Below, piece by piece: positions 22,730 through 37,525 of a stretch of 64,000 bases of DNA. The translations under genes and the position numbers were made by a program. The DNA is from Quercus robur. Taxonomy: Eukaryota; Streptophyta; Magnoliopsida; Fagales; Fagaceae. The notes below the pieces were generated by a model, which was not told the DNA's origin, did no database searches, and worked only from the letters and a program-made list of their open reading frames with translations. Within the stretch, counting starts at the first letter, position 1, and the number at the start of each line of letters is the position of its first letter. The stretch lies in NCBI RefSeq assembly GCF_932294415.1, contig NC_065535.1, forward strand, positions 11,006,282-11,070,281, given 5' to 3'.

Positions 22730-22858
22730 TAAAAATTACAATAGATTAGAAAATAATGTAAAATATTTGATAAAAAAACAATAAATAATTAAATTCCTTT
22801 CAAAATTTTAATAATTGAGTTTTAATTGAAGTACTATTTTAACTGTATTATATCATTG

Positions 22859-22883
22859 ACCTAGCAAAAAAAAAAAAAAAAAA
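22859..22883 (+). mobile_element. 25-bp retro-insertion: ACCTAGC plus poly-A
   Basis: ACCTAGC followed by 18 A, set between perfect 15-bp copies of TGTATTATATCATTG (22844-22858 and 22884-22898). This is the signature of target-primed reverse transcription in which almost nothing but the tail was copied. Confidence 0.8.
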
Positions 22884-23308
22884 TGTATTATATCATTGGT
22901 AGCAGAATATTTCCTTTTAAAATAAATTATTATATTAATAATTTTAATGTAATTATAGTAAGTTTTGTGAAGAAAATAGGTTGTACAACTTGTAATATTT
23001 ACATTGAAATTTTAATCAAAGTAGTATTTTCTTAAAACATTTTTGAAAGTTTGGCAATATAGTTTCACATTATTTTCAATGAATAATAAGAAGTGGAGGT
23101 TTAGTTGATGTAACTAGAAAGCATACACCATGACTTTTATTATATAGTATGTATGGTACACGCTTATTTTTTTTGTATGTACCATATCTACCTAATTTTA
23201 ATCGTTAATCTTTTATTATAAAAAAATAAGGCATACCCTATTTGAGCATGACATGAGCTTATATAATATTAATTTTATTGTGAATAATTTGGTTAGAATT
23301 ACCTTAGG

Positions 23309-23453
23309 GGGTGTTTGGTTTGTGTTTTTAAACAACCATTTTCAGTTTTTAAACAACATTTCATGCATTTCAACACACTTTTTCACCCACACGTATTTCC
23401 ACAAATGTTTTCAAACAACAATTTTCAGTTTTTAAACACATGTACCAAACGGG
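23309..23453. mobile_element. short MITE with GTTTGGT ends
   Basis: Left end GGGGTGTTTGGTTTGTG and right end in reverse GCCCGTTTGGTACATGTG, with internal repeats of TTTTCAGTTTTTAAACA. No clear target duplication. Confidence 0.55.
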
Positions 23454-24584
23454 CATGACTGATGCTTTGGTGGCAACTTCCTTAAAATAAGTAAAAAGTA
23501 AAGGACATTTGCCCCTCTCTTCCCGACAAATCAGACATGGTTAAAAAAAAAAAAATCACAATTTGTATTCACTAAAATTCCAATTGTGAGGATTGGTGTT
23601 GAAATTTGTTGTGGACATAGGGTTTTACTAAAACTGAATTATGGTTAGTGTACGACTTCAAATTTATGAAACTTAGCTAAAATAGACTTTTACCTAAAAG
23701 TGAATAATCTTAATTAATGAGAATTTAAACTATTTGTTGTGACTTACGAGAGAAGATAACCACTTACACAACCATGACATCTAATCTCAAATTTTATTAT
23801 AGGGAAAAAATTAACAGATGACCTAAGAACATTAGTTTAGAAATTATTTTTAAAAACTTTATGTAGGAAAGGAAAAAGGTAATTGACTTTTTGGAATATT
23901 TTTTATATTTTTTATAAAAGTGATATTAAAATCATATTATATATATAATAAAAGTTGGGCTTAAACACTGTGGTTACGCCACGTGACTTCACCAAATTGT
24001 AGAAATTTTATTAAATTTTAAGATTTTTAAAGAACTAAAAATGAATAGTATACTACCAAGACTTTAATTCATTTTTATCATTAAGTAGTTTATCTCTTTT
24101 AAAAAAATACAAAAATAAAAATTTACTTTTTGGCCACTGCTTAGAGAATTAGACACACGCAAAAATTGGTGTGGTTGTTGCTCACATACTTAAAAGCTCA
24201 AGAAAGATCATCCAACATGGCTCCAACCATATCTTACCTATGGTATTCTTTTCTCTTTGTTTAATTTGTTGTTTTAGATGCTTCACGATATTGAATAACT
24301 GCTTTGGTTTGGTTTGTAACATAGATTTATTGTAAATTTTTATTTAGATTCAAATATGAAGTAGCAAATATATATGGTTTATGATCTATTGAGGTTAGGG
24401 GTTATGATTTAATTTTAGGTTGGACCAATAATTCGCAGGTAGAGGTAATAGATGCCACCAAAGTATCTTGATATTTTTATTCTTATTGTTTGACCTTTTT
24501 TAATATTTTACCACATTACTTTCAAGATCTCACAAATTTCCACATCACCAATCATTTTTTTTTTTAATTATAAAAAGATTAAGA

Positions 24585-25128
24585 CTCCGCTTGGGAGTTC
24601 ATAAGGGAAGGGAATAGAATGGAATGGAATGATCATAAGAGAATGGAAAGGAATAGAATGTATTTAAGTAAGGGAAATGAATGGAAAAGAATGGAATGGA
24701 ATGGAATGAAATTAAGTAACCTTGATCGGATGTTTTAAAATAAACGGATGGAGAGGAATGAAAATGAATGAAACGTAAGTAATCTTGTTTGAGAGCAACA
24801 TGGAGGAAATGGAATGGAATCATTTTATGACAATATTACTATTAGACCCCTATTTTAAAATAAAGAATTGAATATACAGGGGTATTTTTGGGAGTTTTAA
24901 TAAAAAAATTATTAAATCTAATTTTTTTCCCTCCTATTTCTCTCAATTTCTCTCAATGAGTGTTTCCTCCTACTCATTCAATTCCTTCCTACTTAAACTC
25001 CCAAACAAGAGAATGGGCTTTCCATTCCCTCCATTAAAACTCTTAAACAAGGAAATGGAAGAATATTCTAAAATAATTATTTTCATTCCTTTCCATTCTA
25101 TTCCATTCCCTCCTCCCAAAATGAAATA
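24585..25128. mobile_element. TIR element rich in GGAATGGAAT
   Basis: The left arm TTGGGAGTTCATAAGGGAAG, then GGAATAGAATGGAATGGAAT, mirrors the right end, read in reverse TTTTGGGAGGAGGGAATGGA then ATAGAATGGAAAGG. The interior has ordinary AT-rich sequence. Ends and target duplication are approximate. Confidence 0.6.
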
Positions 25129-25475
25129 GAAGAGTTTTGCATTTTTAGGATGTCCTCTTTCGGTCACATTATTAATTATTGTATTAACATTTTAATTGTT
25201 AGGCCTATTTGAAATTAATTAGAACTACTGTTTCCATAAAAAAAATATAAATAAATAAAATAAATAATATCACGTTTGTAAGTCTCTTTTTTTTATTTTT
25301 TAAAAATAAGTTCTATTAGTACTAAAGATTCTTGGAATTCCAAGAAGAAGAGTTTTGTATTTTTATGATTTCCTCTATGATCAAATTATTATTGTATTAA
25401 CATTTAATTGTTAGAGTTATTTGAAACCAATTAGAACTGTTGTTACCATATATAAAATAAAATAAAACCTCACGC
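25129..25475. repeat. diverged tandem duplication, offset about 218 bp
   Basis: 25131-25250 and 25349-25465 share AGAGTTTTG.ATTTTTA, TTATTGTATTAACATTT, AATTGTTAG and AATTAGAACT.CTGTT in the same order. The neighbouring TIR element sits just left of the first copy only. Confidence 0.65.
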
Positions 25476-27100
25476 TACACCTATTATTTGGTTTTTTTTT
25501 TTTTTAATAGGTTCAATATAAGAGTTCTTTTTTTCTAATCTTTTACTTAAAACAAAAACAAAAATGTAGGAGTTCTTCTTTGTTAAACTTGGGGACCTTT
25601 TTTAATTTGGTTTATTATTTGGTTTTTTTTAATAGGTTTATGATAACAAAAATGCTTGGATGAATTTCAAAGTATCTCTAAAAAAAAAGAAATAAAAACT
25701 GCAGATTAATCAGGACTCTAATTCATTCATATCTCAAATTCAAAAAATCAAGACTCTAATTCATTCTTATCTCTAATTCATTGTTATCATAAAGTAAGTG
25801 TATCTCTAAAAAAAACATACCGCTTCCTGTAATTTTTTTTTTTTTTTTTTTTTTTTGGGTATTAACTTTAACGTAAACAAAAAATAAATAAAAATAAAAA
25901 TATATAATAACAATCTAGCTTAATAACGTTAACACTTTTTTTTGGGATAAAGTGTATATATATATATATATATATAACTAATATGTAATTAACCTAAACT
26001 TCTTGATTAGGTAACTTCAAGGAGTTTAGAGTATTTGATTTTTATTTGAACTCCTTTTCTAGGTGGAGTATGTATATATATACACCGTTAGTTGGTGTAG
26101 TTTTTCATTCTCCAACTTATTGTACAATTTTTTTATTTAGGCTTCCATTTTTCTACCTACAGTCATGTAGGTATGTATTTTTTACTCTAATTTTTTATTA
26201 TAATCAATTAAATACGTTTTATGTATTTGTTGCCTTTTGTTTAAGCTAATTTCCTTATGTTTGTCTTTTTTTGAGGGGGTAATTTCCTTATGTTTGATCT
26301 AATTCATATGTTAATGGTTTGATCCAATTTAATTATTTTGTTGTCCAATATATATGTAAGTTGTCGTAGCAAATTCCAATCATAGACTATTAAATTTACA
26401 TACAATTTTGCAATCTATATGGTACTTAGTTTTTTTTAACTCTGTTTAATTTTCTTCTTGATTTTTTTTTTTTTTTTTGCAAGTTTGTCAAAAAAGATTT
26501 CAAGCATCCTAAGAAAGGTTTGTAATCTAGACGTAGAACTTTGCAATTTTTTTTTTTTTTTAAATTAGAACAAAGGTTCTATTCCTCGAATAGTTTTATA
26601 TTTAAAAAGTGGCCAATTTTATGTTATTTTGTCTAAAGATTTTAATCATTAATATTATTATTAACAATACTGCAAATCACTTATATTGTAGATTCATTAG
26701 ATATAAAATTCATATGCCAATAGTTTGATACATGTAACTATAAATGATATTATAGCACAATTGATATGTTAGAAGATAATTACTTATTTGGTTATAATAA
26801 TTATTTATATTATACAAGTTTTAACATAAAAGTTGCACGGGCTTCAACTAGTTTTTATAATATGGTTCATGAAGGTTTAACTCTATGTGTAACTGCGTGA
26901 GTCCCAAACTCACTTTAAAAAGAAAATATGGGTATCGAAAATGTGGCCATTTCCATTCTCCCGGGCCCAGCAAGTATAAATCCAAACACCATCAGAATAA
27001 TTCCCAGATTCATAAGATCTTTTAAGCTTGATTGAGAAGCTCGGAAAACGATTTTTTAGCAAACAATAGCCACCACCACCACCAGCACTGCACCACATAC
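25476..27100. other. AT-rich spacer upstream of the LON-domain gene
   Basis: No gene seen. It holds long T-runs, an (AT)n run at about 25953-25977 and short repeats of ACTCTAATTCATTC. Confidence 0.5.
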
Positions 27101-27135
27101 ACGGTAGTTGCAGTATTTTTCTTAAGTAGGTCACG

Positions 27136-27201
27136 CACGTGCCACATAATTTTGCATCAATTAACTCAACTCAAAATCAAAAACTATCCCAAACCCACGT
27201 G
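27136..27201 (+). promoter_or_regulatory. two G-boxes upstream of the LON-domain gene
   Basis: CACGTG occurs at 27136-27141 (GCACGTGCC) and 27196-27201 (CCCACGTGGG), 60 bases apart and about 250-320 bases before the ATG. G-boxes bind bZIP and bHLH factors and are frequent in light- or ABA-responsive plastid-protein genes. Function here is inferred. Confidence 0.5.
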
Positions 27202-27452
27202 GGAAATCCAAAACCACATCCAAACATCCCTCACATTCTCTCTCCATATCATCCACATCTTCTTTCCCTACTCTGAAATCCCACCACATTTTCCAATCCT
27301 TCACAACAGTGAAACTGGAAACACTGAAAACATTTTCACATTTTTAATTTTCCCTCAAACAAAACAAAACAAAACACATATCAATATGCTTCTCTACTCT
27401 CCACTCTAAAACCAAACACAAAACACAAAAAAAAAAACACACACACACACCA

Positions 27453-28298
27453 ATGGCTCTCCCTCAGCTCATTCCCTCACACAAACCCACTTTAAACCCT
27501 AACAACAAAAACAGCAACATTCTCTCTCCCTTAAACCCCTTACAATTCCTCTCTCCCAAACCCAGTTCCCTCCACACTTTCCGCCGCGGAAAACCCACTT
27601 CCCTCCGCTGCTCCGCCTCCTCCTTCTCCGAAAAGCACCACACGAACCCGCCGAAGTCCAACGACGTCGTCGAGCTCCCACTCTTCCCTCTCCCCTTAGT
27701 CCTCTTCCCCGGCGCTATCCTCCCCTTACAGATCTTCGAGTTCCGCTACCGCATCATGATGCACACTCTCCTCCAGACCGATCTCCGCTTCGGCGTCATT
27801 TTCTCCGACGCCGTCACCGGCGCCGCCGAAGTCGGCTGCGTCGGCGAGGTAGTCAAACACGAGCGACTCGTCGACGACCGGTTCTTCCTAATCTGCAAAG
27901 GCCAAGAACGGTTCCGAGTCACCAACTTGGTCCGCACCAAACCCTATCTCGTCGCCGAGGTGACGTGGCTGGAGGACCGGCCGTCCGGCGACGGAGAGGA
28001 GGATTTGGAGTCGCTAGCGAGCGAGGTCGAGACGTATATGAAGGACGTGATTCGGCTTTCGAACCGGCTCGGCGGGAAGCCGGAGAAGGAGGTCCAGGAC
28101 TTGAGGAGGAACCTATTTCCGACGCCGTTTTCGTTCTTTGTGGGTAGTACTTTTGAAGGCGCGCCGAGAGAGCAGCAAGCTTTGCTTGAGCTCGAAGACA
28201 CGGCGGCGAGGCTTAAGAGAGAGAAAGAGACTTTGAGGAACACGCTCAATTATTTGACGGCTGCTTCGGCTGTTAAGGATGTGTTTCCGTCCTCGTAA
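27453..28298 (+). CDS. plastid LON substrate-binding-domain protein (ATP-dependent protease La domain family)
   Basis: A single-exon gene of 281 residues. Residues 1-55 are rich in Ser, Pro, Asn and basic residues and look like a plastid transit peptide, with a cleavage-like RCSAS region. From about residue 72 the sequence VVELPLFPLPLVLFPGAILP and LQIFEFRYRIM is the start of the Lon N-terminal (LON substrate-binding) domain, which runs to about residue 265. The C-terminus is helical and charged (LLELEDTAARLKREKETLRN). There is no AAA+ or Ser-Lys protease part, and none is expected: plants have stand-alone proteins of this layout, for example the Arabidopsis At1g75460/At1g19740 family (from memory). 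The biochemical role is unproven. The gene is much more GC-rich than its flanks, as single-exon plant genes often are. The ATG is preceded by an AC-rich leader, (CA)n at 27436-27451. Confidence 0.92.
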   Translation: MALPQLIPSHKPTLNPNNKNSNILSPLNPLQFLSPKPSSLHTFRRGKPTSLRCSASSFSEKHHTNPPKSNDVVELPLFPLPLVLFPGAILPLQIFEFRYRIMMHTLLQTDLRFGVIFSDAVTGAAEVGCVGEVVKHERLVDDRFFLICKGQERFRVTNLVRTKPYLVAEVTWLEDRPSGDGEEDLESLASEVETYMKDVIRLSNRLGGKPEKEVQDLRRNLFPTPFSFFVGSTFEGAPREQQALLELEDTAARLKREKETLRNTLNYLTAASAVKDVFPSS

Positions 28299-30579
28299 AA
28301 CGAACGAAAGAAGAGGATTGCGGTAACTTTTATATTTTTGGGCTCTTTTTTACAAGTTGTAAATTTTGATGATGTATAATTGGAATCGTTTTAGTTTTAT
28401 TAGTTGTTATATATACACTTGGAAAAGTTGGAAAATTATGTAATAGTAAGAGAATTTTTGAATGGTGTATGGGTTTTTAATGATAGCATGATAACTTAGG
28501 TGTAAAACCAGTTTGTTAAGCTTATATGGGAGTTTTCTAAGCAAAGTTTGGCATCTAGTTTGTGAAATTTGCTTGAGATTGAACTATAATGGATCTGTAA
28601 CGTTGTAGAGAAACATGAGTGTAGTTAAGGACTAGGTGATAGTATATCTTACAGACTGTGTGTTCAAGGAAGGCTAATTTGGAGTGGTATTCAATTTTTT
28701 TATATATTGGCAATGTGACATGGCCTTCATGAGTTCATGACCTATTATTTTGAGAGACGGAATAAATCTCTTACATGAAATGAAAGAATGAAAAATGTGT
28801 TTTATGTATTCATTAGAATGGTATTTTTTTTTTTTTACAAAAAAGGAAAGAAGAACAAATTATTAAGTGCTTTGTTTGCGTACTGATGGTTATAAACAAT
28901 ATTGGTGATCAAGAGAAGAGAAAATGCATTGCTAGTTGCCAATAAACCTAAACTTTTATTGATACCAGTTGGAGTAGGACCCCTAGCTACTCTATTGGAT
29001 TAGTGTTGTTTGTGATTTAGATCTTTTGACTACAAGATGATACACACATAGAGAGACAGAATAATTGGGTTTCTACTTTTAACATGGTTGGGACCTTGTT
29101 AGATGGCTTACCATTATTAAATTGAGTACTACTTTCAGCATGACTTAGACTTAGTTGTGTTTAACCAAGTGGACTTTATTTTAGCTTAATGTCTATAGGC
29201 TTAGAAACAGCATGATTTCCTTTTCTTCATATAATAATACTAGATAACTTTTAGGGTGCTTTATCATGTGTTAATAGTTTTTTTTTTTTTTTTTGGCTAA
29301 TTAAATTGGTGGGGTGGGTTTCCAACCCCAGACTCTAGGAACCATAATCTGTAGAGGCTGTTAGTAACATACCACTGGGTAATCATTCAAACCCCAACCC
29401 TATCATGTGTTATGGTGAAAGACCAAGTGATTGAATTGAGCTAACTAGGAAATTGATTGGTAGTGGTGGGAAAAACTACTTTTGATTGGGGGACAAACCT
29501 TCATTTTTAGATCCATCTTTGACTCTTTTCTCCATCCGTCTTTATTTCATATAACTGATAACCATGATTCTGAAGGAAACTTGGTATAAGTTTTGATTCA
29601 GTAGCATTTAGTGTGCAGAACATGATTTAAAGCCAGTAGCTAGATTGGGTTGAAGGTTGGATGAGAAGGATGATATATGTTCCTTCCAACAGCTCAGATT
29701 GGAGAATCTTGATGATTAGCTGGTTTTTGGGCAATCAAAATGTCCCCAAGTTTATTTTTTGAAGGTTCCCTACAGTGTGTTGTCCATAGAAAGGATTATG
29801 ACAATGACGAGAATTTCATCTTTTTCATTGTTTACATTTGGTTAGTTATTCCTTGAAGCTGCTAATTATCATAAATTTGATTTTAATAGTTCCTTGCATG
29901 GGTTTGATTGCGTTTTTCCTGGAATTTGGTAATTCATTTGTATGCTGTGCCTATGCTTGATGGTGAAAATCCACTGTTAATGCTAGCATTGAGCAGGTCC
30001 TAGAAACAAAACTAGAATAAGCATTGCCCTCATGAGCATCTGTAGATGCAACATAAAATTTAAACATCTCTTCTTATTAGTCTCTTCTTTCTTTTTGAGA
30101 ATACACTTATGAAAGCAAACTAGAATAAGCTTCACTCTTTATCTCGAAGCAAAGCAGAAAGCTTCACAATTCGACCATCTGGTAGAAAGTATTGATAACT
30201 CAATATGGTCCAGACTCCAGAGTATTCATACCACTTTTGTGGCTTGAGAAACCCAACGATTCCCTGTAAATAGTAGCAAGGCATGCTTCACTCCCATCTT
30301 GAGTTGGCTAAACCAAGATTTCCAGCCTATGTGTGATTTATTCTGAAGGTGCCTATGGTGCAATGCAAAGGCTGATTATCACTCCTGCTAATATTTTATG
30401 AGCAATTGCATGAAAGTGTGTTGTTCACTTTTCCTAAAGACTTGGCAACAGGTCCATTACTATTTGTTGCTTCAAAACTAGAAATGTGTAGACAAAATTA
30501 CTATTAGTCTATTACTATGTTTTAGGTACCAATCAAAGTAATTGTTCCTAAACGTCTCTCGTGAATGTCTTGCCTTAAC

Positions 30580-30619
<40 letters not shown>

Positions 30620-30908
30620 CATCTTTAAAGTCCAAGCGGTCTTTTGCAACGTTTTGCTTCTGAACTCGAGCATTGAAATTCAGGTGTGCTATATCCTTTG
30701 GGAAATTGAAAATGAGGTTGATATGAGTCGGTTTTGATAAACTGTATATCTTATCCTAATCCACAACTCTGCGTACTTTTCAATAGAACTAGAACAAATG
30801 TTACAAGACACTATTTTTTTGTCCACATCTAAATCTCTTACGACGAAGCTTCAATCATTATTAATTCATCCATAAAGGGAATGACACGTCAAACAAGCAA
30901 GTTTTTGG
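28299..30908. other. 3' flank and spacer
   Basis: 28299 to about 28440 is probably the 3' UTR of the LON-domain gene. The rest holds one SINE (29274-29400) and an (AT)n run at about 30582-30618. No other gene seen. Confidence 0.5.
29274..29400 (-). mobile_element. SINE (family C), minus strand
   Basis: 127 bp between perfect 12-bp copies of TATCATGTGTTA (29262-29273 and 29401-29412). In reverse it starts GGGTTGGGGTTTGAATG, carries a box A-like TTACCCAGTGGTATGTTAC and a box B-like GGGGTTGGAAACCC, and ends with a poly-A tail. Confidence 0.75.
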
Positions 30909-30909
30909 A

Positions 30910-31375
30910 AATAATCAATCAGTCAATTTTAATAACTGAAAACAATAGGCTTCGTGTGCATATTGTGTGCATTTGGATTAGGACTAAAAATTAAAATTAT
31001 TTTACTATTTAACTTATTTTTATTACTATTCATGAGTTCCACTACACTTTTTGACACTATTCATAAACTTCACTGTACTATTTCAACTAACTTTTATTTT
31101 TTATCTATAGTACTTTTAGGAATAATTTTTCACTTTCAGCAAAATAATCAATCAGTCAATTTCAATAATAAAAAACAATAGGTTTCGTGTGCGTTTGGGT
31201 TAGGACTAAAAATTAAAATTATTTCACTATTTAGCTTATTTTTGCTACTATTCATGAGTCTCATTACATTTTTTGACATTATTCATGGGCCCACTGTACT
31301 ATTTCAACTAATTTTTACCTTTATCTATAGTACTTTCAGCAATAATTTTTCAATTTCAGTAAAATAAGCGGTATC
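30910..31375. repeat. tandem duplication (233 bp) of a MITE-bearing unit
   Basis: Both units begin AATAATCAATCAGTCAATTT, then GGCTTCGTGTGCAT.. or GGTTTCGTGTGCGTTTGGG, TTAGGACTAAAAATTAAAAT and TTTTGACA.TATTCAT. Offset is 233 (ATAATCAATC at 30911 and 31144). The second unit closes with GCGGTATCCAAACACAC, pairing with its own GTGTGCGTTTGGG start, so the repeated body is a MITE. Confidence 0.75.
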
Positions 31376-31389
31376 CAAACACACGGTTC

Positions 31390-31665
31390 CTGAGTTTTGC
31401 TTTTGCGTTTTGCTTTTTTTTTTTTTTTTTTTTTTTTTACATGCGTTTCAGGGGACAGGAGTACTGTTTGGCCATTTTTTTTTTACATTTCTGTCAATCA
31501 GTGGGCCCGTGTACTGTTCATGGACCCACAAATTTCATTTTTTATCAATTTTTTCATTAAAAATGGGTCCCACAGCACTATTCACACATTTAAAAATTAT
31601 TTTGCTACAGTGTTTTCAGTTTTCAGTTTCAGCAAAATAAGTTCTATCCAAATACACCCCTAGTA
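31390..31665. mobile_element. third MITE of the TATCCAAA(C/T)ACAC family
   Basis: It ends TTTCAGCAAAATAAGTTCTATCCAAATACACCCC, with the first 14 bases closely matching the preceding unit's end, and shares TACTGTTCATGGACCCAC. The left part is a long T-run. Ends are approximate. Confidence 0.55.
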
Positions 31666-31806
31666 TCATGTTTACACAAGACCATATCTTTCCAAGATAA
31701 GCTAAAGAATTTTCATCCTGCGTGGGGAAATGCACAACTCATGCAACAGTTTGGCAAAAAAATTACTCACTGGTACATACTGAAGAAGTTTTTCAGGACC
31801 CAATCC

Positions 31807-35233
<3,427 letters not shown>

Positions 35234-35588
35234 TTTTGTTAGAGAGGGGAGAGGGTGATTTGGGGTTTTTAGGAATGTTTGTTTGTTTGGAAATTGATTG
35301 AGGTGTGCCTACTGCCTAGAAATGTGGGCAGCCAAAGAGGCTGTGAAACTTGGCCTTTCTTATAGGGAAGTGTCTTAAGAAATTTTTGAGGTACTTGACT
35401 AATTATAAATATCAAATTCATAGGTGCATTGTAAGTAGGGAGAATGTGATTGTTTTTTATTTATTATTTTTTTTGGCTTTTGTTATCAAATGCGGACACT
35501 GGGTAAGGTGGTAATACTTTATTAAGCAATATTTTTGTACATTTTTTTAAAAATAAAGTCAATCACTCACTCTCTCTCTCTCTCTCTC

Positions 35589-35905
35589 TTTCGCGACCCA
35601 AAAAGAGGGGTTTTGCATTCCATGGAATTCCACATCGCCTAGGGAAGCACATGAGAATGTGTTTATAAGGAATGACCTCCCTTCAATGTATAGAGGCCTT
35701 TTCCCCAGCGCAACCTGGGGAAGAACAAAACCATAAGGGATATGGGCCCCAAAGTGGACAATATCTACACAGTTGGGACGGGGTCGTTACAAATAGTATT
35801 AGAGCCATGCTCTAGCCGAAAGTGTGGGCCCCACACGCGAGGACGCGTGTGTCGGTAAGGGGGGTGGATTGTAGTGACCCAAAAAGTTGAGACGGAATCG
35901 TTACA
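35589..35905 (+). mobile_element. TRIM-like miniature LTR element (fossil)
   Basis: The 5' LTR is about 35589-35791 (contains CACATCGCCTAGGGAAGCAC, ends GTCGTTACA). It is followed four bases on by an initiator-Met-type primer site AGTATTAGAGCC at 35795-35806, the G-run AAGGGGGGTGGA as polypurine tract, and TGTAGTGACCCAAAAAG opening a 3' LTR of which only a remnant remains (35870-35905). The internal region is under 80 bp and non-coding. No target duplication seen. Confidence 0.72.
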
Positions 35906-36484
35906 CTACAACTTATAATTGAACATGTTTCAGGCTATAACAAAGATGATTGATTTTATAACATAAAATATATAAGAAATTTGTTTTTTCCCCACTTTTC
36001 CGTGATTATAAATAATCACAATTCTTTTTACTCACAACAACCAAATATAACGAATGATATGTTAAGACTTAAGGTACATCTTTATAATTTTCTTCATGTA
36101 GGGGGGATGTATTAAGAATAAGAAGCCAGCCAACCAATCAGCCAATGAGCGATCAAGTTGATTCAAATTCAGATGACAAAGATTCTAATTTGAGTAACAA
36201 ATCCATTTGCTACTACTTTATTTGACTTTTTGCTGAAAATTTATTAAAATATAATTATCTCTTAAAAAAAGACCTCAAAATATTATTCATAAACTAGAAA
36301 AATTAAAGGAAAAAGTTGATCTTTTGAATTTTGTAGATAAGGGGTTTCATCACCTTTATTAGATTCACTTTTTATGAGACAAGGCATATCCATTTTGGTG
36401 TAACGTTCAGTTGAATGCAAACACAAATTAAGGATGTTAAATTATATAATAAGGGGTTTCATCACCTTTCTTTGCCAACGCTTA

Positions 36485-37525
36485 GGTTATGTTTGGTAAT
36501 CGTTTTTGTTTTCCAAAACTTGTTTTTAAGAATAAAAATAAATAAAAATAACTTTCTTATGTTTTCAAAGTAAAAAACCTGTTTGTTAGTTGAAAAGGAA
36601 AAACACCATACAAAAGAAGTTTCCATTTCAGTATTTTTGGCATCCATTATAACATAAGCACAAAAGAAAAAATAAATAAATGGAAGATGAGGAAAAATCC
36701 AAAGTTCTGGTATTGATGGGTTTAAGTCCCTTCCAACGATATTAATATATGGGTTCATTTGAGTTGGTCCAAATACAATGTACTCACTAGTGTATTAAGT
36801 TATAACATACACCATGATCAGACCAATATTTAAATTACTGGAGTACCTCTTTTCTTTTGTTCTTTGAGAATATGTTAATCGCTTGTCTAAATAAAAAAAT
36901 CTATTAGCAAATGTCAAAAGAAGTGATTCTCCCATTAGCACGTAGAATTGGCGAACCCACACATTAAACCTTAAGGCCGCCACTTCCAAAAGCTACTACC
37001 ACATTAGATAAAACATAAGCAACAATGTGAGATTCTAGCAAGGCAAACATAAATCAATAGCAAATTCTTGGTACCAAAAAGCAAACAAATCGCACCTCAA
37101 TTTGGTTAATTTATGCCACCAAAAAGTAAATCAAGGCCCCTGTAACCTATCAAAGTCACCAAAGAGCAAAGGTGGTCCTCTTCTTTAAGATTGCTTAGTT
37201 ACACAGAGTGGTGTGCAAAAATAACTAGTCTCTGTGTGAGAGGGAAAAAAAATGCTAAAATTCCTTGTTTTGCTTCCAGTGGGGTTCGAACTGAGGCGCT
37301 GATTCATTAATTGTGGGTTTCAAGCTATTTTCTCCGTGTTTTTAAAGAGCTTGAAATTGAAAACAGGTAAATGCATGTTTTTAATTTCCTTTGTATTTTG
37401 AGAATTAAGAACTATTTTGGTTTCAGTTTGTTTTTAGTTATCAAATAAGTTTTTTTGGGTAAGAAAATAGAAAACTATTCTTAAGAATAGAAAACAAAGG
37501 AAAAAAACAGTTAACAAACATACCC
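36485..37525. mobile_element. Harbinger-type nonautonomous element, 1041 bp
   Basis: Inverted ends GGTTATGTTTGGT and GGGTATGTTTGTT, with TTA at both flanks (36482-36484 and 37526-37528). It carries GTGGGGTTCGAACTGAGG, also present in the second copy at 37918-43718. No transposase found. Confidence 0.75.

Larger units (their letters stand above)
22739..24584. other. AT-rich spacer
   Basis: No gene seen. It contains the small A-tail insertion and the MITE listed separately. Confidence 0.5.

Noticed and set aside
27032-27409. A 125-residue open frame with HHHH runs just upstream of the LON-domain gene
   Set aside because: It overlaps the G-box promoter and AC-rich leader, has no recognisable domain and low-complexity composition. 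More likely promoter and leader sequence.
30582-30618. (AT)n runs here and at 2609, 20704, 25953 and 47490
   Set aside because: Ordinary microsatellites; nothing ties them to a function.
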